DNA from: Niabella aurantiaca DSM 17617
Lineage (GTDB): Bacteria > Bacteroidota > Bacteroidia > Chitinophagales > Chitinophagaceae
DNA: 64,000 bases
Direction: 5' to 3'
Assembly: GCF_000374125.1 (NCBI RefSeq)
Contig: NZ_KB893625.1
Coordinates: 394,879-458,878 of the forward strand
Part shown: piece after piece, positions 1-9,021 of the stretch
Layout: each line of letters begins with the position of its first letter
Numbering within the stretch: the stretch's first letter is position 1
Program-made: the position numbers and the translations under genes
The notes under the pieces: generated by a model
The model's database searches: none
What the model was told of the DNA's origin: nothing
Seen by the model: only the letters and a program-made list of their open reading frames with translations

Positions 1-1
1 G

Positions 2-865
2 GTATTGGAAAAGGTATCCGGGCTCCGGTTCAATAAAGATTTTTTTGCCGGGTATTCGCCGGAGCGGATCAATCCGGGAGATAAGGAGCATACTGTTGAA
101 AAGATATTGAAGGTTACGTCGGGCTCCACCCCGGAAACGGGCCGGAAGGTTGATGAAGTTTACAGGTCCGTAATTACGGCAGGAACGCATCTTGCCCCTG
201 CAATTAAGGTTGCCGAAGCTGCTAAAGTGATCGAGAACTCGCAGCGGGATATCAATATTGCTTTTGTCAATGAGCTGGCAAAGATCTTTAATATACTGGG
301 GATAAATACGCAGGATGTACTGGAAGCTGCGGGTACAAAATGGAATTTTCTGCCGTTTAGGCCCGGCCTGGTAGGAGGGCATTGTATCGGCGTTGATCCG
401 TATTATTTAGCTCAAAAAGCGCAGGAGCATGGGTACCATCCGGAAATTATTCTGGCGGGGCGCCGTTTGAATGATTCCATGGGAGCTTATGTTGCAGCGC
501 AGGTAGTAAAAGCGATGATCAAAAAGGGGATCAATGTCAATGGCGCGGAAGTGCTGATGCTGGGCATCACTTTTAAAGAGAATTGCCCCGATGTACGCAA
601 TACGAAGATTGTGGACGTTATTTCGGCACTGATAGATTATGGCATTCATATAACTACATTCGATCCGCGGGCAGATCCGGTAGAAGTACTTCATGAATAT
701 GGCATCGAAAGCACAACGGAACAGCCTTCAGGTAAATTTGACGCGCTTGTGTTAGGAGTGGCGCACAGGGAGTTTTTAAAGATAGACCTGACGAAGCTGA
801 AAAAGGAGAAGGCGGTTGTGTATGACGTCAAAGGAATACTGCCGGAGTGTGATGATAAATTATAA
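2..865 (+). CDS. Nucleotide-sugar dehydrogenase, TviB/WbpO type (5' end cut off)
   Basis: C-terminal about 287 residues of a UDP-glucose/GDP-mannose dehydrogenase family enzyme; the family is normally about 420-430 residues, so the Rossmann NAD-binding domain lies outside the window. The catalytic-cysteine motif GGHCIGVDP is present, with Cys about 127 residues from the first visible Leu/TTG codon. The central dimerisation helix (KVAEAAKVIENSQRDINIA) and the UDP-binding C-terminal domain (GITFKENCPDVRNTK) are also present. The TKWNF and HCIGVDPYYL context resembles the UDP-N-acetylhexosamine dehydrogenases TviB/WbpO, which oxidise C6 of UDP-GlcNAc or UDP-GalNAc to the uronate for capsule or O-antigen. 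The glycosyltransferase 27 bp downstream supports a surface-polysaccharide locus. The exact substrate cannot be told from sequence alone. Confidence 0.9.
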   Translation, partial: VLEKVSGLRFNKDFFAGYSPERINPGDKEHTVEKILKVTSGSTPETGRKVDEVYRSVITAGTHLAPAIKVAEAAKVIENSQRDINIAFVNELAKIFNILGINTQDVLEAAGTKWNFLPFRPGLVGGHCIGVDPYYLAQKAQEHGYHPEIILAGRRLNDSMGAYVAAQVVKAMIKKGINVNGAEVLMLGITFKENCPDVRNTKIVDVISALIDYGIHITTFDPRADPVEVLHEYGIESTTEQPSGKFDALVLGVAHREFLKIDLTKLKKEKAVVYDVKGILPECDDKL

Positions 866-892
866 AAGCGGTTTGACGGCGCTGCAAAGGCG

Positions 893-2008
893 ATGCATTC
901 CAAAAGAGAACAGATGATGATCAATTCAAAAATATCGGATCAGGTGCTTACGGTTGCCCCGGCATATAAAAATTACCGCGGTGGTATTGGTGCAGTAGTA
1001 AATGCCTACAGCATGTATTTTTACCCCTTTCATTTTATTGCGACCTATCCCGAAGCAAAAACGAAATTCAAACTGGGATCATTGCCCATATACGTATATG
1101 CCTGTTGCCGGGTGGTCGTTAAATTATTTCTGAATAAGCAAATACGCCTGGTACATATACATACAGCGGCAAAAGGCAGTTTTTATAGAAAATATGGTGT
1201 TTTTTTACTATCGAAATATCTTTTTAAGCGGAAAGTTATTTTTCACAGCCACGGTTCTGAGCTGAAAGATTTTTACCAGAGAAAGGCGGGCATGACAAGA
1301 AGGATGTTCAAACACTTTATGAATCATGTAGATTGCATTATTTGTCTTTCGCCCCAATGGAAAATGTTTTACGAGCGCTGTTTTGTACCAAATAAGATCG
1401 TGGTACTGGAAAATATTGTAGAAGAACCGCAGCGCTGCGCGGTAGCACCTTCTTCCCCCGATGCACCTGTTTCTTTCCTGTTTCTTGGCCTTATCGGCGA
1501 CCGGAAAGGCATCTTTGACCTGATCGAAGTGATCCGGAAGCATCATAGCGAATTAAAAGGTGCTGCAAAATTTTACATCGGCGGAAACGGTGAAGTGGAA
1601 AAGCTGAATGGAATGATTGCGAAATATCAATTGCAGGATATGGTCACTTATATGGGATGGGTAGATGGTCAGAGAAAAAAGGATCTTCTCCATTCGTGCG
1701 ATGTTTACGTGCTCCCTTCCTATAACGAAGGATTGCCTATTTCGATACTCGAAGCCATGAGTTACAGCAAACCAGTGATCGCTACCACTGTAGGGGGAAT
1801 ACCTGAAGTGGTGGAAGAGGGCCGGAACGGTTTTTTGATCGAACCCGGCAACAAAGCGGCCCTGTGGGAACGGATCAACCATTTGATTCAGTACCCCGAA
1901 CAGCTGAAAGGCATGGGTGAACGGTCTTTCGAAATGGTGAAGCCCTATTTTGCAGGAAATGTAATGAAAAAATTGCAGGCCCTGTATGTTGAGCTTTTGG
2001 AAGATTGA
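893..2008 (+). CDS. Glycosyltransferase family 4 (GT-B fold)
   Basis: 371-residue GT-B glycosyltransferase. The N-terminal acceptor domain contains GGIGAVVNAY and a VHIHTAAKGSFYRKYG stretch. The C-terminal Glycos_transf_1 domain runs from about residue 195 (FLFLGLIGDRKGIFDL) to the E-x7-E nucleotide-sugar site PSYNEGLPISILEAMSYSKP. It probably adds a sugar to a lipid-linked surface glycan in the cytoplasm. It follows the nucleotide-sugar dehydrogenase by 27 bp in the same direction, so they are probably cotranscribed. An in-frame ATG at 914, behind an A/G-rich stretch, is an equally plausible start. Donor and acceptor are unknown. Confidence 0.88.
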   Translation: MHSKREQMMINSKISDQVLTVAPAYKNYRGGIGAVVNAYSMYFYPFHFIATYPEAKTKFKLGSLPIYVYACCRVVVKLFLNKQIRLVHIHTAAKGSFYRKYGVFLLSKYLFKRKVIFHSHGSELKDFYQRKAGMTRRMFKHFMNHVDCIICLSPQWKMFYERCFVPNKIVVLENIVEEPQRCAVAPSSPDAPVSFLFLGLIGDRKGIFDLIEVIRKHHSELKGAAKFYIGGNGEVEKLNGMIAKYQLQDMVTYMGWVDGQRKKDLLHSCDVYVLPSYNEGLPISILEAMSYSKPVIATTVGGIPEVVEEGRNGFLIEPGNKAALWERINHLIQYPEQLKGMGERSFEMVKPYFAGNVMKKLQALYVELLED

Positions 2009-2023
2009 TAATAATGGGAGCAT

Positions 2024-3286
2024 TTATTCTTCCTCCTCATACCCCAGTAAATTCAGGTCTACCGACTCCAGCCCGCTGATGCCATCGATGGAACCGCGGA
2101 TATGGGTGGCGTTGAGCAATACTTTTTCCAGCTGCTTTTCGCGTGCCTTCCATAAGCGCTCCATGGCATCCCGTTCTTTCTGGATGGAGACCTTCATGCT
2201 TAAAAAACCTTCCCGTATGGCTTTCCATTGTTCCGAAAATTCGGGACTGGTCAGGTAGGCATAGAGCAGGTTCATTTTATCCCCTTTATTTTCCTGGCTT
2301 TTGGAGGCATTGAAGATCTTTATGATCCCATCCCGCAGTACACTGGCCAGGGCCTTTGCTTCGCTAAAATTACAGATCCATACCCCTTCTTTTTCGCCGA
2401 AGCGTTCCATATCTTTCGGATAACGACGGGTGACCAGAACGGCGACGTCCGCACCCTGGCTGCGCATATCGGCTTTTAATTTCTCGATCCAGTCGCCGCC
2501 GAAATTTTCGGCCCGCTTGCTCTCCCAGATGATCTTGCCGCAGGCAATGCCCAGGTTGTTGCGGATGGTTTGGATCGAATCTGCCCCGCGCACACCTTTG
2601 CCTACCTCCTCAATGAGGTCAAAAGGGAAGGCTGTTGCCAGCATTTCTTCCAGCGCCAGTTCCTGGCTTTCGCCTTGCAATTGCATGGAGCCCTGCTCGG
2701 CCTTGCGTTGCATTTCCGCCGCCAGTTTCTTTTGCTGTTCCAGCTGGGTTTCCAGTTCCTTAAGCTTTAATTGATATTCGCTTTCCTTTAGCGCCGTCTT
2801 TTCATTCTCGATCCGCCGGAGCTCTTCTGCCAGCTTTTCCCGTTCTGCATTTAATTTCTTTTGAACGGTGATCTCCAGCTCGGCCTCCCGGGTTTTAAAC
2901 TCCTGTTCTTTTCTTAAAAAATCGGCTTCTTTTTGCCGGGCCTGCTTTAGTTTTTCTTCGCTTTCCTCCTGTGCCTTTTGCAAGGTACCGATGCGGTTTT
3001 CGAAGTCGGTGCTGATGCTTTTGCGCAGTTGCTCCTCCAGTTGCTGGTGCAGCAACTGCTTTTCATTGGTCAGCTTTTGCTGCCACAGCTCCTCTGCTTT
3101 GGTTGCCTCCTGCGCTGCTGTTTTTTTCAGCAGTGCGATTTCCTCGTCCTTGTTCTTTTTATAGTCCTGCATTTGCCTGCGCAGGGTATCTTTTTCTTTT
3201 TCAATGGCATGTTTCAGCTCATCGGTAAGCGCGGCTTCGATCGGGAACTCATATTGGCAGCTGGGGCACTTTATCTTTGTAGGCAT
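2024..3286 (-). CDS. DUF2130 family protein with zinc-ribbon-like N-terminus and long coiled coil
   Basis: 420 residues. The N-terminus has a CPSC motif (IKCPSCQYEF). A long Lys/Glu/Gln-rich coiled coil follows (about residues 25-205), then the DUF2130 domain (about 210-370), recognisable by GGDWIEKLKADMRSQGADVAVLVTRR and the EGVWICNF block. DUF2130 has a restriction-endonuclease-like look, but no substrate is known to me. It is convergent with the glycosyltransferase, 15 bp away, and appears to be a single-gene unit. The C-terminal acidic GYEEEE tail is intact. I would not assign a role beyond a possible nucleic-acid-associated protein. Confidence 0.85.
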   Translation of the reverse strand: MPTKIKCPSCQYEFPIEAALTDELKHAIEKEKDTLRRQMQDYKKNKDEEIALLKKTAAQEATKAEELWQQKLTNEKQLLHQQLEEQLRKSISTDFENRIGTLQKAQEESEEKLKQARQKEADFLRKEQEFKTREAELEITVQKKLNAEREKLAEELRRIENEKTALKESEYQLKLKELETQLEQQKKLAAEMQRKAEQGSMQLQGESQELALEEMLATAFPFDLIEEVGKGVRGADSIQTIRNNLGIACGKIIWESKRAENFGGDWIEKLKADMRSQGADVAVLVTRRYPKDMERFGEKEGVWICNFSEAKALASVLRDGIIKIFNASKSQENKGDKMNLLYAYLTSPEFSEQWKAIREGFLSMKVSIQKERDAMERLWKAREKQLEKVLLNATHIRGSIDGISGLESVDLNLLGYEEEE

Positions 3287-3324
3287 AATTTGCTTGTTCT
3301 GTTAACCAAACTTACAAAAATAAA

Positions 3325-3356
3325 AAAAACCACACTGGTTTCCCAGGGTGGTTTTT
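3325..3356 (-). terminator. Rho-independent terminator downstream of the small secreted protein gene
   Basis: Hairpin with arms ACCAC-A-CTGG and CCAG-G-GTGGT around a 4-nt loop. It is flanked by an A-run on the left (T-run when read on the minus strand) and a short T-run on the right. On the minus strand it follows the stop of the 3378-3686 gene and precedes the DUF2130 gene, so it separates the two. It could also act weakly in the plus direction. Confidence 0.8.
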
Positions 3357-3377
3357 GACGGACCGGACTCCTTTTAA

Positions 3378-3686
3378 TCAGGCTTCCTGCTTTTCTGCTT
3401 CGATAGCTGTTTTTTTGTTGCCCATCAGTTCCCTGTTGGTGGCAACCCAAACATAAGTATTGCTTTTTATCGAAGGAGCAACATAAGCCTGGGGCGGAGT
3501 AGGCGTAACTGTTGTATCTTCTTTTTTGTCTTCCTTTTTGTCCTCATTTTGATCCTGCTGCATTTGTGTAGAATCTGTCGTCACAACAGTTGTATCGGTT
3601 TTTGTGCTGTCTACCTGAGCAAATGCACTTCCGCTGATTACGGTTGCAGCCAACGCCACCATTACTGTTTTTGTAGTTCTTTTCAT
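3378..3686 (-). CDS. Small secreted Thr/Asp/Lys-rich protein, unknown function
   Basis: 102 residues from the ATG at 3686; a longer frame to 3719 adds an AT-rich non-coding-looking stretch, so 3686 is preferred. There is a clear Sec signal peptide (MKRTTKTVMVALAATVISGSAFAQ, cleavage after AFA). The mature part is low-complexity: runs of T/D/S/V, then EDKKEDKKED, then PTPPQAYVAPS. No domain is recognised. It is probably periplasmic or surface-exposed and intrinsically disordered. A near-consensus -7 box (AACCTTTG) lies about 30 bp upstream on the minus strand. Monocistronic, with a strong terminator behind it. Confidence 0.7.
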   Translation of the reverse strand: MKRTTKTVMVALAATVISGSAFAQVDSTKTDTTVVTTDSTQMQQDQNEDKKEDKKEDTTVTPTPPQAYVAPSIKSNTYVWVATNRELMGNKKTAIEAEKQEA

Positions 3687-4021
3687 GATTAAAATTTTAA
3701 TAAAAAATATAAATAACAAAGGTTTACTTACTTGCTTAAACGCCGGATAAATAATTTATATGATACAGGATTTGTTAATAAATAATGTAAAAAAACATTA
3801 AAATGTTTTTGCCTATAGCCCAGTCCTGTACACGGTTTGAAGGCTCTTGGCATATAACCTAAAGAGCATGGAAATGTTCTCGTTTCAGATGGAAAAACTG
3901 CAAATACAATACCATGCCCTGACAATAAATAAGAAGAAAATGTTAATGTGGAAGGTGGTAGTGCTAACTAATTGGGATCAACAAAAGTAAATATGGGAAT
4001 AAACTGTCAATAGTCGGAAAA
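3687..4021. other. Intergenic region without a recognised gene
   Basis: 335 bp, A+T-rich, holding the promoter of the small secreted protein. It includes a short AT palindrome near 3790-3812 (AAAAACATT / AATGTTTTT with a 2-nt loop) that could be a weak terminator or cruciform. No convincing reading frame or RNA was found. Confidence 0.5.
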
Positions 4022-5311
4022 TCATAATTTCCACTCAATGATCTGGTTCTCCCATTCGGAACGGTAGGGGGTATGGACGCGGATGTAGTTGTCGGTGTAA
4101 CCTTCCATCATGCCGTTTTTGTTGTGGTTCTCAAACAGTACTTTTCGGGTTTGCCCCGCATGTTGCTGCTCAAAATATTGCATTTTCATATAAGACAGGT
4201 TTCGTAGCATTTTGTTCCGCTCGTGACGTACCTGTACAGGAACTACCGGTTGAAGGGTGAGGGCGTGGGTATTGGCCCTTTCCGAATAGGTAAAAACATG
4301 AAAATACGATACTCCCAGCTCATGCAGGAAATCATAGGTTTCCTTAAAATAGGCATCGGTTTCACCGGGAAATCCAACGATCACATCCACTCCGATGCAG
4401 CAATGCGGCATTAGGGCTTTGATCCGGCCCACCCGGTCGGCGTACAGTTCTTTTTTATACCTCCTGCGCATGGCGGCAAGAACCGCGTTGCTGCCGCTTT
4501 GCAGGGGAATATGGAAATGGGGCATGAACTTCTTGCTGTCTGCAACAAATTCAATGATCTCATTTCCCAGCAGGTTGGGTTCAATGGACGAAATCCGGAA
4601 ACGTTCAATGCCTTCCACCTGGTCCAGCTCCTGTATGAGCCTGTAAAAATTTTCGCTTCGGCTATTGAGGGCAGCAGAAGCATTGCCATCAGGCCCTTTG
4701 CCAAAATCTCCGAGATTGATACCCGTCAGCACAATTTCCTTTGCTCCGGCGGTGGCCAGTAATGCTGCGTCTTTTACAACGGCATCAATGGCTGCGCTGC
4801 GGCTTTTTCCACGGGCCATGGGGATGGTACAGAAAGAACAGTTATAATCGCAGCCATCCTGCACTTTCAGAAAGGTCCGGGTGCGGTCATTAATGGAGTA
4901 GGAGCTGTGAAATCCGGTTACTTCCTCAATATCACAGCTGCATATTTTGGCCGCATCGTTTTTCGAAAGCTCGCGGATATGCTTTACAATATTGAATTTT
5001 TCAGCGGCACCCAGCACCAGGTCCACGCCCGGGATGTCCGCAATTTCTTTAGGCTTCAGCTGGGCATAGCAGCCGGTGATCACTACCATGCTTTCCGGGG
5101 CCTTGCGCTGGATACGGCGTACAAGCTGCCGGCATTCCTTGTCGGCATTGTCGGTTACCGAGCAGGTGTTGATCACATAGACGTCTGCCACATCCGTAAA
5201 TTCCTTTTTCTCAAACCCTTCCTGTTCCATTAACCGGGAAATGGAAGAAGTTTCTGAATAGTTGAGTTTACAACCAAGCGTGTGGAAGGCCACTGTTTTT
5301 ACACCCTGCAT
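4022..5311 (-). CDS. mtaB: tRNA (N6-threonylcarbamoyladenosine(37)-C2)-methylthiotransferase MtaB
   Basis: 429-residue radical-SAM methylthiotransferase. The N-terminal UPF0004 domain (TLGCKLNYSE, INTCSVTDNADKEC, ITGCYAQ) carries the cysteines for the auxiliary [4Fe-4S] cluster. The radical-SAM motif CxxxCxxC is at C154, C158 and C161 (DGCDYNCSFCTIP), and a TRAM-like RNA-binding end closes the protein. The TLGCKLN start and overall length fit MtaB rather than MiaB or RimO. The enzyme converts t6A37 to ms2t6A37 in tRNAs reading ANN codons. It stands alone, divergent from the acyltransferase gene. Confidence 0.92.
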   Translation of the reverse strand: MQGVKTVAFHTLGCKLNYSETSSISRLMEQEGFEKKEFTDVADVYVINTCSVTDNADKECRQLVRRIQRKAPESMVVITGCYAQLKPKEIADIPGVDLVLGAAEKFNIVKHIRELSKNDAAKICSCDIEEVTGFHSSYSINDRTRTFLKVQDGCDYNCSFCTIPMARGKSRSAAIDAVVKDAALLATAGAKEIVLTGINLGDFGKGPDGNASAALNSRSENFYRLIQELDQVEGIERFRISSIEPNLLGNEIIEFVADSKKFMPHFHIPLQSGSNAVLAAMRRRYKKELYADRVGRIKALMPHCCIGVDVIVGFPGETDAYFKETYDFLHELGVSYFHVFTYSERANTHALTLQPVVPVQVRHERNKMLRNLSYMKMQYFEQQHAGQTRKVLFENHNKNGMMEGYTDNYIRVHTPYRSEWENQIIEWKL

Positions 5312-5421
5312 AAAGGCTGCAAATTTACGGAAAATTAGCCGATAGGATACTTTTGAGAACTGTTGAGAAATATCCGCTTATTATTTTGCCATAACCCGCT
5401 ATTTTTGAAGGATTAAGAGCT

Positions 5422-6165
5422 ATGTTTCGGTTCATTTATACGATCTATGCAGCGGTGGTCTTCCTGGTCATTATGTTGCTTATCTTTCCGCTTTGTGTTA
5501 TTGCGGCTTTCTTTGGCAGGATAAGGGGCGGCAACATCATTTACGGGCTTTGCACGGTTTGGGCGGATCTTTGGTTTGCGCTGACGGGCATATGGGTAAG
5601 GAAAACGTACACCACGCCTTTTGACCGGAATAAAAAATATATTCTCGTTTCCAATCATATCTCGTACCTGGATATTCCGGTTATGGTAAAGGTTTTCCGC
5701 AAGCCGATGCGCGCCCTGGGCAAGGCCGAAATGGGGAAGCTGCCGGTCTTTGGCTTTATCTATAAACGGGCAATTGTGACGGTAGACCGCCGGTCGGCAG
5801 AAGGGAGGGCAAAGAGCATTCGTATTTTACGGTCGGTGATCAATAAAGGAATCTCTATTTTTGTTTTTCCGGAAGGGACATTTAATGAAACCGGCCGGCC
5901 TTTAAAAGATTTTTATAACGGCGCCTTTAAGCTGGCGCTGGAAACCCGGACGCCGGTGCGGCCCGTGCTGTTCCTGGATACCTACGACCGGATGCCTTAT
6001 ACACGGCGGTTTTCTTTGAACCCCGGGCGCTGCCGGGTGGTATTTTTGGACGAGGTGCCCGTAGAAGGCTGGACGGTAAAAGATCATGAGCAATTAAAGC
6101 AGAAGGTTTTTTCCCTGATGGAGCAGAAACTGATCGAGTATAATGTTACCTGGGCAAAGCAATAA
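5422..6165 (+). CDS. 1-acyl-sn-glycerol-3-phosphate acyltransferase (PlsC-like)
   Basis: 247 residues. An N-terminal hydrophobic segment (about residues 5-32) anchors it in the inner membrane. The HX4D catalytic motif is H79-D84 (NHISYLDI), and the acyl-acceptor motif FPEGT is at 149-153. This is the LPLAT family, which makes phosphatidate from lysophosphatidate in phospholipid synthesis; ornithine-lipid or other acyl transfer cannot be excluded. It is followed 21 bp later by priA in the same direction, a probable two-gene operon. Confidence 0.88.
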   Translation: MFRFIYTIYAAVVFLVIMLLIFPLCVIAAFFGRIRGGNIIYGLCTVWADLWFALTGIWVRKTYTTPFDRNKKYILVSNHISYLDIPVMVKVFRKPMRALGKAEMGKLPVFGFIYKRAIVTVDRRSAEGRAKSIRILRSVINKGISIFVFPEGTFNETGRPLKDFYNGAFKLALETRTPVRPVLFLDTYDRMPYTRRFSLNPGRCRVVFLDEVPVEGWTVKDHEQLKQKVFSLMEQKLIEYNVTWAKQ

Positions 6166-6186
6166 CCGGAATAAAGGGAGGAGCGC

Positions 6187-8682
6187 ATGAAGAATGAATT
6201 ACCGTATCACCAGTCAGCCGTTGCAACGGACTTTGCCGAAGTGGTCATCCCGTTGGCGCTGCCGCTGAATTATACCTGGGCCATCCCGGAGCACCTGAAA
6301 GCAACGGCCATTGCGGGGTGCAGGGTAGAGGTCAACCTGGGAAGATCCAAAAAATACGCCGGTGTCATCAAAAGGGTGCACCGTACACCGCCTGAATTTT
6401 TTGAAGCCAAAGAGATCGTCAATGTGCTGGATGCAACGCCTGTGGTGTTTGAATGGCAGCTGAAGCTTTGGGAATGGATCGCGCGGTATTATATGTGTAC
6501 CGAAGGGGAGGTGATGGCCGCTGCCTTGCCCGCCCATTTTAAACTGAGCAGCGAAACCATACTGGTATTCAATGAAGAAGCCGGGGATGATTTTACGGAC
6601 CTGGATAATGAAGCGTTCCTTGTTGCAGAAGCGCTGCTGATCAGGAAGGAGCTGAAGCTGTCTGAAGCGCAACAGATCCTCGACAGCAATCATGTATACC
6701 CGGTGGTGAACCGCCTGATCCAGGGCCGGATCTGTTATGTGTGGGAATCCCTGAAAGAAAGTTACAGCCCTAAAAAGGAGACCTATGTTTTGCTGCATCC
6801 CGATTATGATAACGAAGCAGCATTGGAAAAACTGCTGAATGAGGATCCCAAGCTGCAACGTGCCGGAAAGCAAATGGAGCTGCTGCTCGGGTATCTCCAC
6901 TTTCAGAAAACGGAGGGTACCATTACCCGGCAGGCCCTGCTGAAGAAAACGGGCGCCAGTGAAGCACAACTGAAAGGACTTGCCGACAAAGGCATCCTGC
7001 TGCTGGAAAAAAGAACGGTAGACCGTATCCCGGCGCTGCCGAAAGATATCCGGATCAATTTTGACCTGTCTGCAGCACAGCGTACGGCTTTAGAAGGCAT
7101 CCGGGAGGCATTTGGCAAAAAAGATGTATGTCTGTTACACGGGGTTACCTCCAGCGGAAAGACCGAGATCTACATCCACCTGATCGAAGAGCAGATCCGG
7201 AAGGGGAGACAAGTGCTTTACATGCTGCCCGAGATCGCGCTGACCTCGCAGACCATCCGCCGGTTGCAGCGTCATTTCGGCGGACATATAGGCGTGTATC
7301 ATTCGCGGTTTTCGCAAAATGAACGGGTGGAGATCTGGAATAAGGTCAAAGACGGGTCCTTAAAGATCGTGCTGGGCGCACGCTCCTCCCTGTTCCTGCC
7401 TTTTCAGGACCTGGGAATGATCGTTTGCGATGAGGAACAGGATACTTCCTACAAACAAATGGAGCCGGCACCGCGCTACCATGCCCGGGATGCGGCCATT
7501 TATTTTGCCTCCCTGTTCCGGGAGTGCAAGGTACTCCTGGGAAGCGCCACCCCGTCTTTTGAATCTTACAGCAACGCCGTCAATGGAAAATACGGACTGG
7601 TATTGCTGACGGAGCGCTTTGGCGATATGAAGCTTCCGGAGATGGAAATCGTGGATACCCGCCGTTACCGGGCGAAGGAGTTTGCGGAAACCATCCTGTT
7701 CCCGCCGCTTGCGCAAAATATCCGGGATGCACTGGAACGCGGGAAGCAGGTGATCCTCTTTCAAAACAGGCGGGGCTATACGCCTTACCAGCGCTGCAAT
7801 ACCTGCGGATGGGTGCCCCAATGCAAATACTGTGATGTATCGCTGAATTATCATAAGGTATATAACAAATTGGTTTGCCATTATTGCGGTACCAGCTACC
7901 CGCTTATGGTTACCTGTCCGCATTGCGGCAACCATGATTTTATTCAAAAACAATTTGGAACAGAACGTGTGGAAGAGGCGCTGCAGGAGCTCTTTCCCCG
8001 TGCCCGGGTGGGGCGGATGGACATTGATGCGGTACGCGGAAAACACGCACACGATCAGCTGATACAGGCTTTTGAGCAACAGAAGCTGGACATCCTGGTG
8101 GGAACGCAGATGGTGGTAAAGGGACTGGATTTTGAGCATGTGGAGCTGGTGGGTATTGTGGATGCAGACGGGATTCTTTCCTTTGCGGATTTCCGGGTAA
8201 ACGAGCGTGCCTTTCAGCTGATGGAGCAGGTGAGCGGGCGCGCCGGCCGCAAGCATGGCACCGGCAGTGTACTGGTTCAGACAACCCAGCCGGAGCATCC
8301 GGTGCTGCTGCAGGTACAACGGCATCAATACCGGGCCTTATTTGATGATGAACTGCCGAAACGGGAACAGTTCGGCTATCCGCCTTATACAAGGCTGATC
8401 CGGCTTACTTTTAAAAACAAGATCAAAGATGTGGTACAGAATGCCGCAGCCTGGTTCGCTGCGCGTCTTCAGGACCGTTATGGCAATTATATTACAGGCC
8501 CTTCTGAGCCGCTCATTAACAAAGTGCGCAATCAATACCTGATGGAACTGCTGCTGAAGCTGCCGCGCAGCAGCCGCCTGATCGGGCAATGCAAGGAAGA
8601 CGTTCTTTACCAGGTGGCCCTGCTGCACCAGGAGAAACGGTATCGATCTGTAGTGGTGATCCCGGATGTAGACACATTGTAA
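6187..8682 (+). CDS. priA: Primosomal replication-restart helicase PriA
   Basis: 831 residues, full length. The N-terminal 3' DNA-binding domain (EVVIPLALPLNYTW...GCRVEVNLGRSKKYAGVI) precedes a helicase core with Walker A GVTSSGKTEIY (Lys about 325). Motif II reads CDEEQ, where the textbook form is DEEH. The zinc-binding insert of paired CxxC motifs is at about 537-590 (CNTCGWVPQCKYCD ... CHYCG ... CPHCG), followed by motif V/VI regions (GTQMVVKGLDF, VSGRAGR). It reloads the replisome at stalled forks. An A/G-rich stretch before ATG 6187 (ggagga) supports this start. Confidence 0.94.
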   Translation: MKNELPYHQSAVATDFAEVVIPLALPLNYTWAIPEHLKATAIAGCRVEVNLGRSKKYAGVIKRVHRTPPEFFEAKEIVNVLDATPVVFEWQLKLWEWIARYYMCTEGEVMAAALPAHFKLSSETILVFNEEAGDDFTDLDNEAFLVAEALLIRKELKLSEAQQILDSNHVYPVVNRLIQGRICYVWESLKESYSPKKETYVLLHPDYDNEAALEKLLNEDPKLQRAGKQMELLLGYLHFQKTEGTITRQALLKKTGASEAQLKGLADKGILLLEKRTVDRIPALPKDIRINFDLSAAQRTALEGIREAFGKKDVCLLHGVTSSGKTEIYIHLIEEQIRKGRQVLYMLPEIALTSQTIRRLQRHFGGHIGVYHSRFSQNERVEIWNKVKDGSLKIVLGARSSLFLPFQDLGMIVCDEEQDTSYKQMEPAPRYHARDAAIYFASLFRECKVLLGSATPSFESYSNAVNGKYGLVLLTERFGDMKLPEMEIVDTRRYRAKEFAETILFPPLAQNIRDALERGKQVILFQNRRGYTPYQRCNTCGWVPQCKYCDVSLNYHKVYNKLVCHYCGTSYPLMVTCPHCGNHDFIQKQFGTERVEEALQELFPRARVGRMDIDAVRGKHAHDQLIQAFEQQKLDILVGTQMVVKGLDFEHVELVGIVDADGILSFADFRVNERAFQLMEQVSGRAGRKHGTGSVLVQTTQPEHPVLLQVQRHQYRALFDDELPKREQFGYPPYTRLIRLTFKNKIKDVVQNAAAWFAARLQDRYGNYITGPSEPLINKVRNQYLMELLLKLPRSSRLIGQCKEDVLYQVALLHQEKRYRSVVVIPDVDTL

Positions 8683-8963
8683 CGACGACAGCAGCCAGGA
8701 GCTGATCCTGAAATCTCCGCCCGGGTGAAAGTACAGGGTGACCGTAAGAGTGCCCTCACCACCATCATTGGTCTTGTTGTGCAGGCAGAACATTCAGAAT
8801 GAGCATCCTCTGTAAACAGGCTTTTTGGGTCACTGTGGCCAGAGGCCGTTCGTGTATTGGTGGGTGCTAAAAGCAGGTCTCTCTGCCATTGCTGGTGTTT
8901 TTACCGGCGACCAGGCTGGCAATATTTTGAACGATGGTATCCGGAAGATGAATCAGCCCAAAT
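8683..8963. other. Intergenic stretch with no recognised gene
   Basis: About 280 bp between priA and the terminator of the convergent protease gene. Codon-like stretches exist in the priA frame after its stop, but they have no start, are short, and match no family I can name. No RNA motif was recognised. Confidence 0.45.
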
Positions 8964-8996
8964 AAAGAGGGTGCCTCAATCGGAGACACCCTCTTT
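8964..8996 (-). terminator. Terminator hairpin behind the sigma-factor/protease operon
   Basis: Ten-bp perfect stem AAAGAGGGTG / CACCCTCTTT with an inner CTC/GAG extension. It lies 26 bp past the stop of the minus-strand protease gene. The T-rich tail (CTCTTTATTT) on the minus strand is modest. It sits between convergent units and may serve both. Confidence 0.7.
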
Positions 8997-9021
8997 GGTC
9001 TTGGTTGATGACTAAAATCGG

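Noticed and set aside
3790..3812. AT palindrome as a terminator or operator
   Set aside because: Very A/T-rich with a 2-nt loop, not next to a stop codon; expected by chance in such sequence.
7360..8328. Long minus-strand open frame (322 codons) inside priA
   Set aside because: Shadow of the real gene: no domain, and it lies fully antisense to conserved PriA motifs.
8683..8802. Open frame continuing after the priA stop (33 further codons)
   Set aside because: No start codon, short, and no family match I could defend; probably chance.
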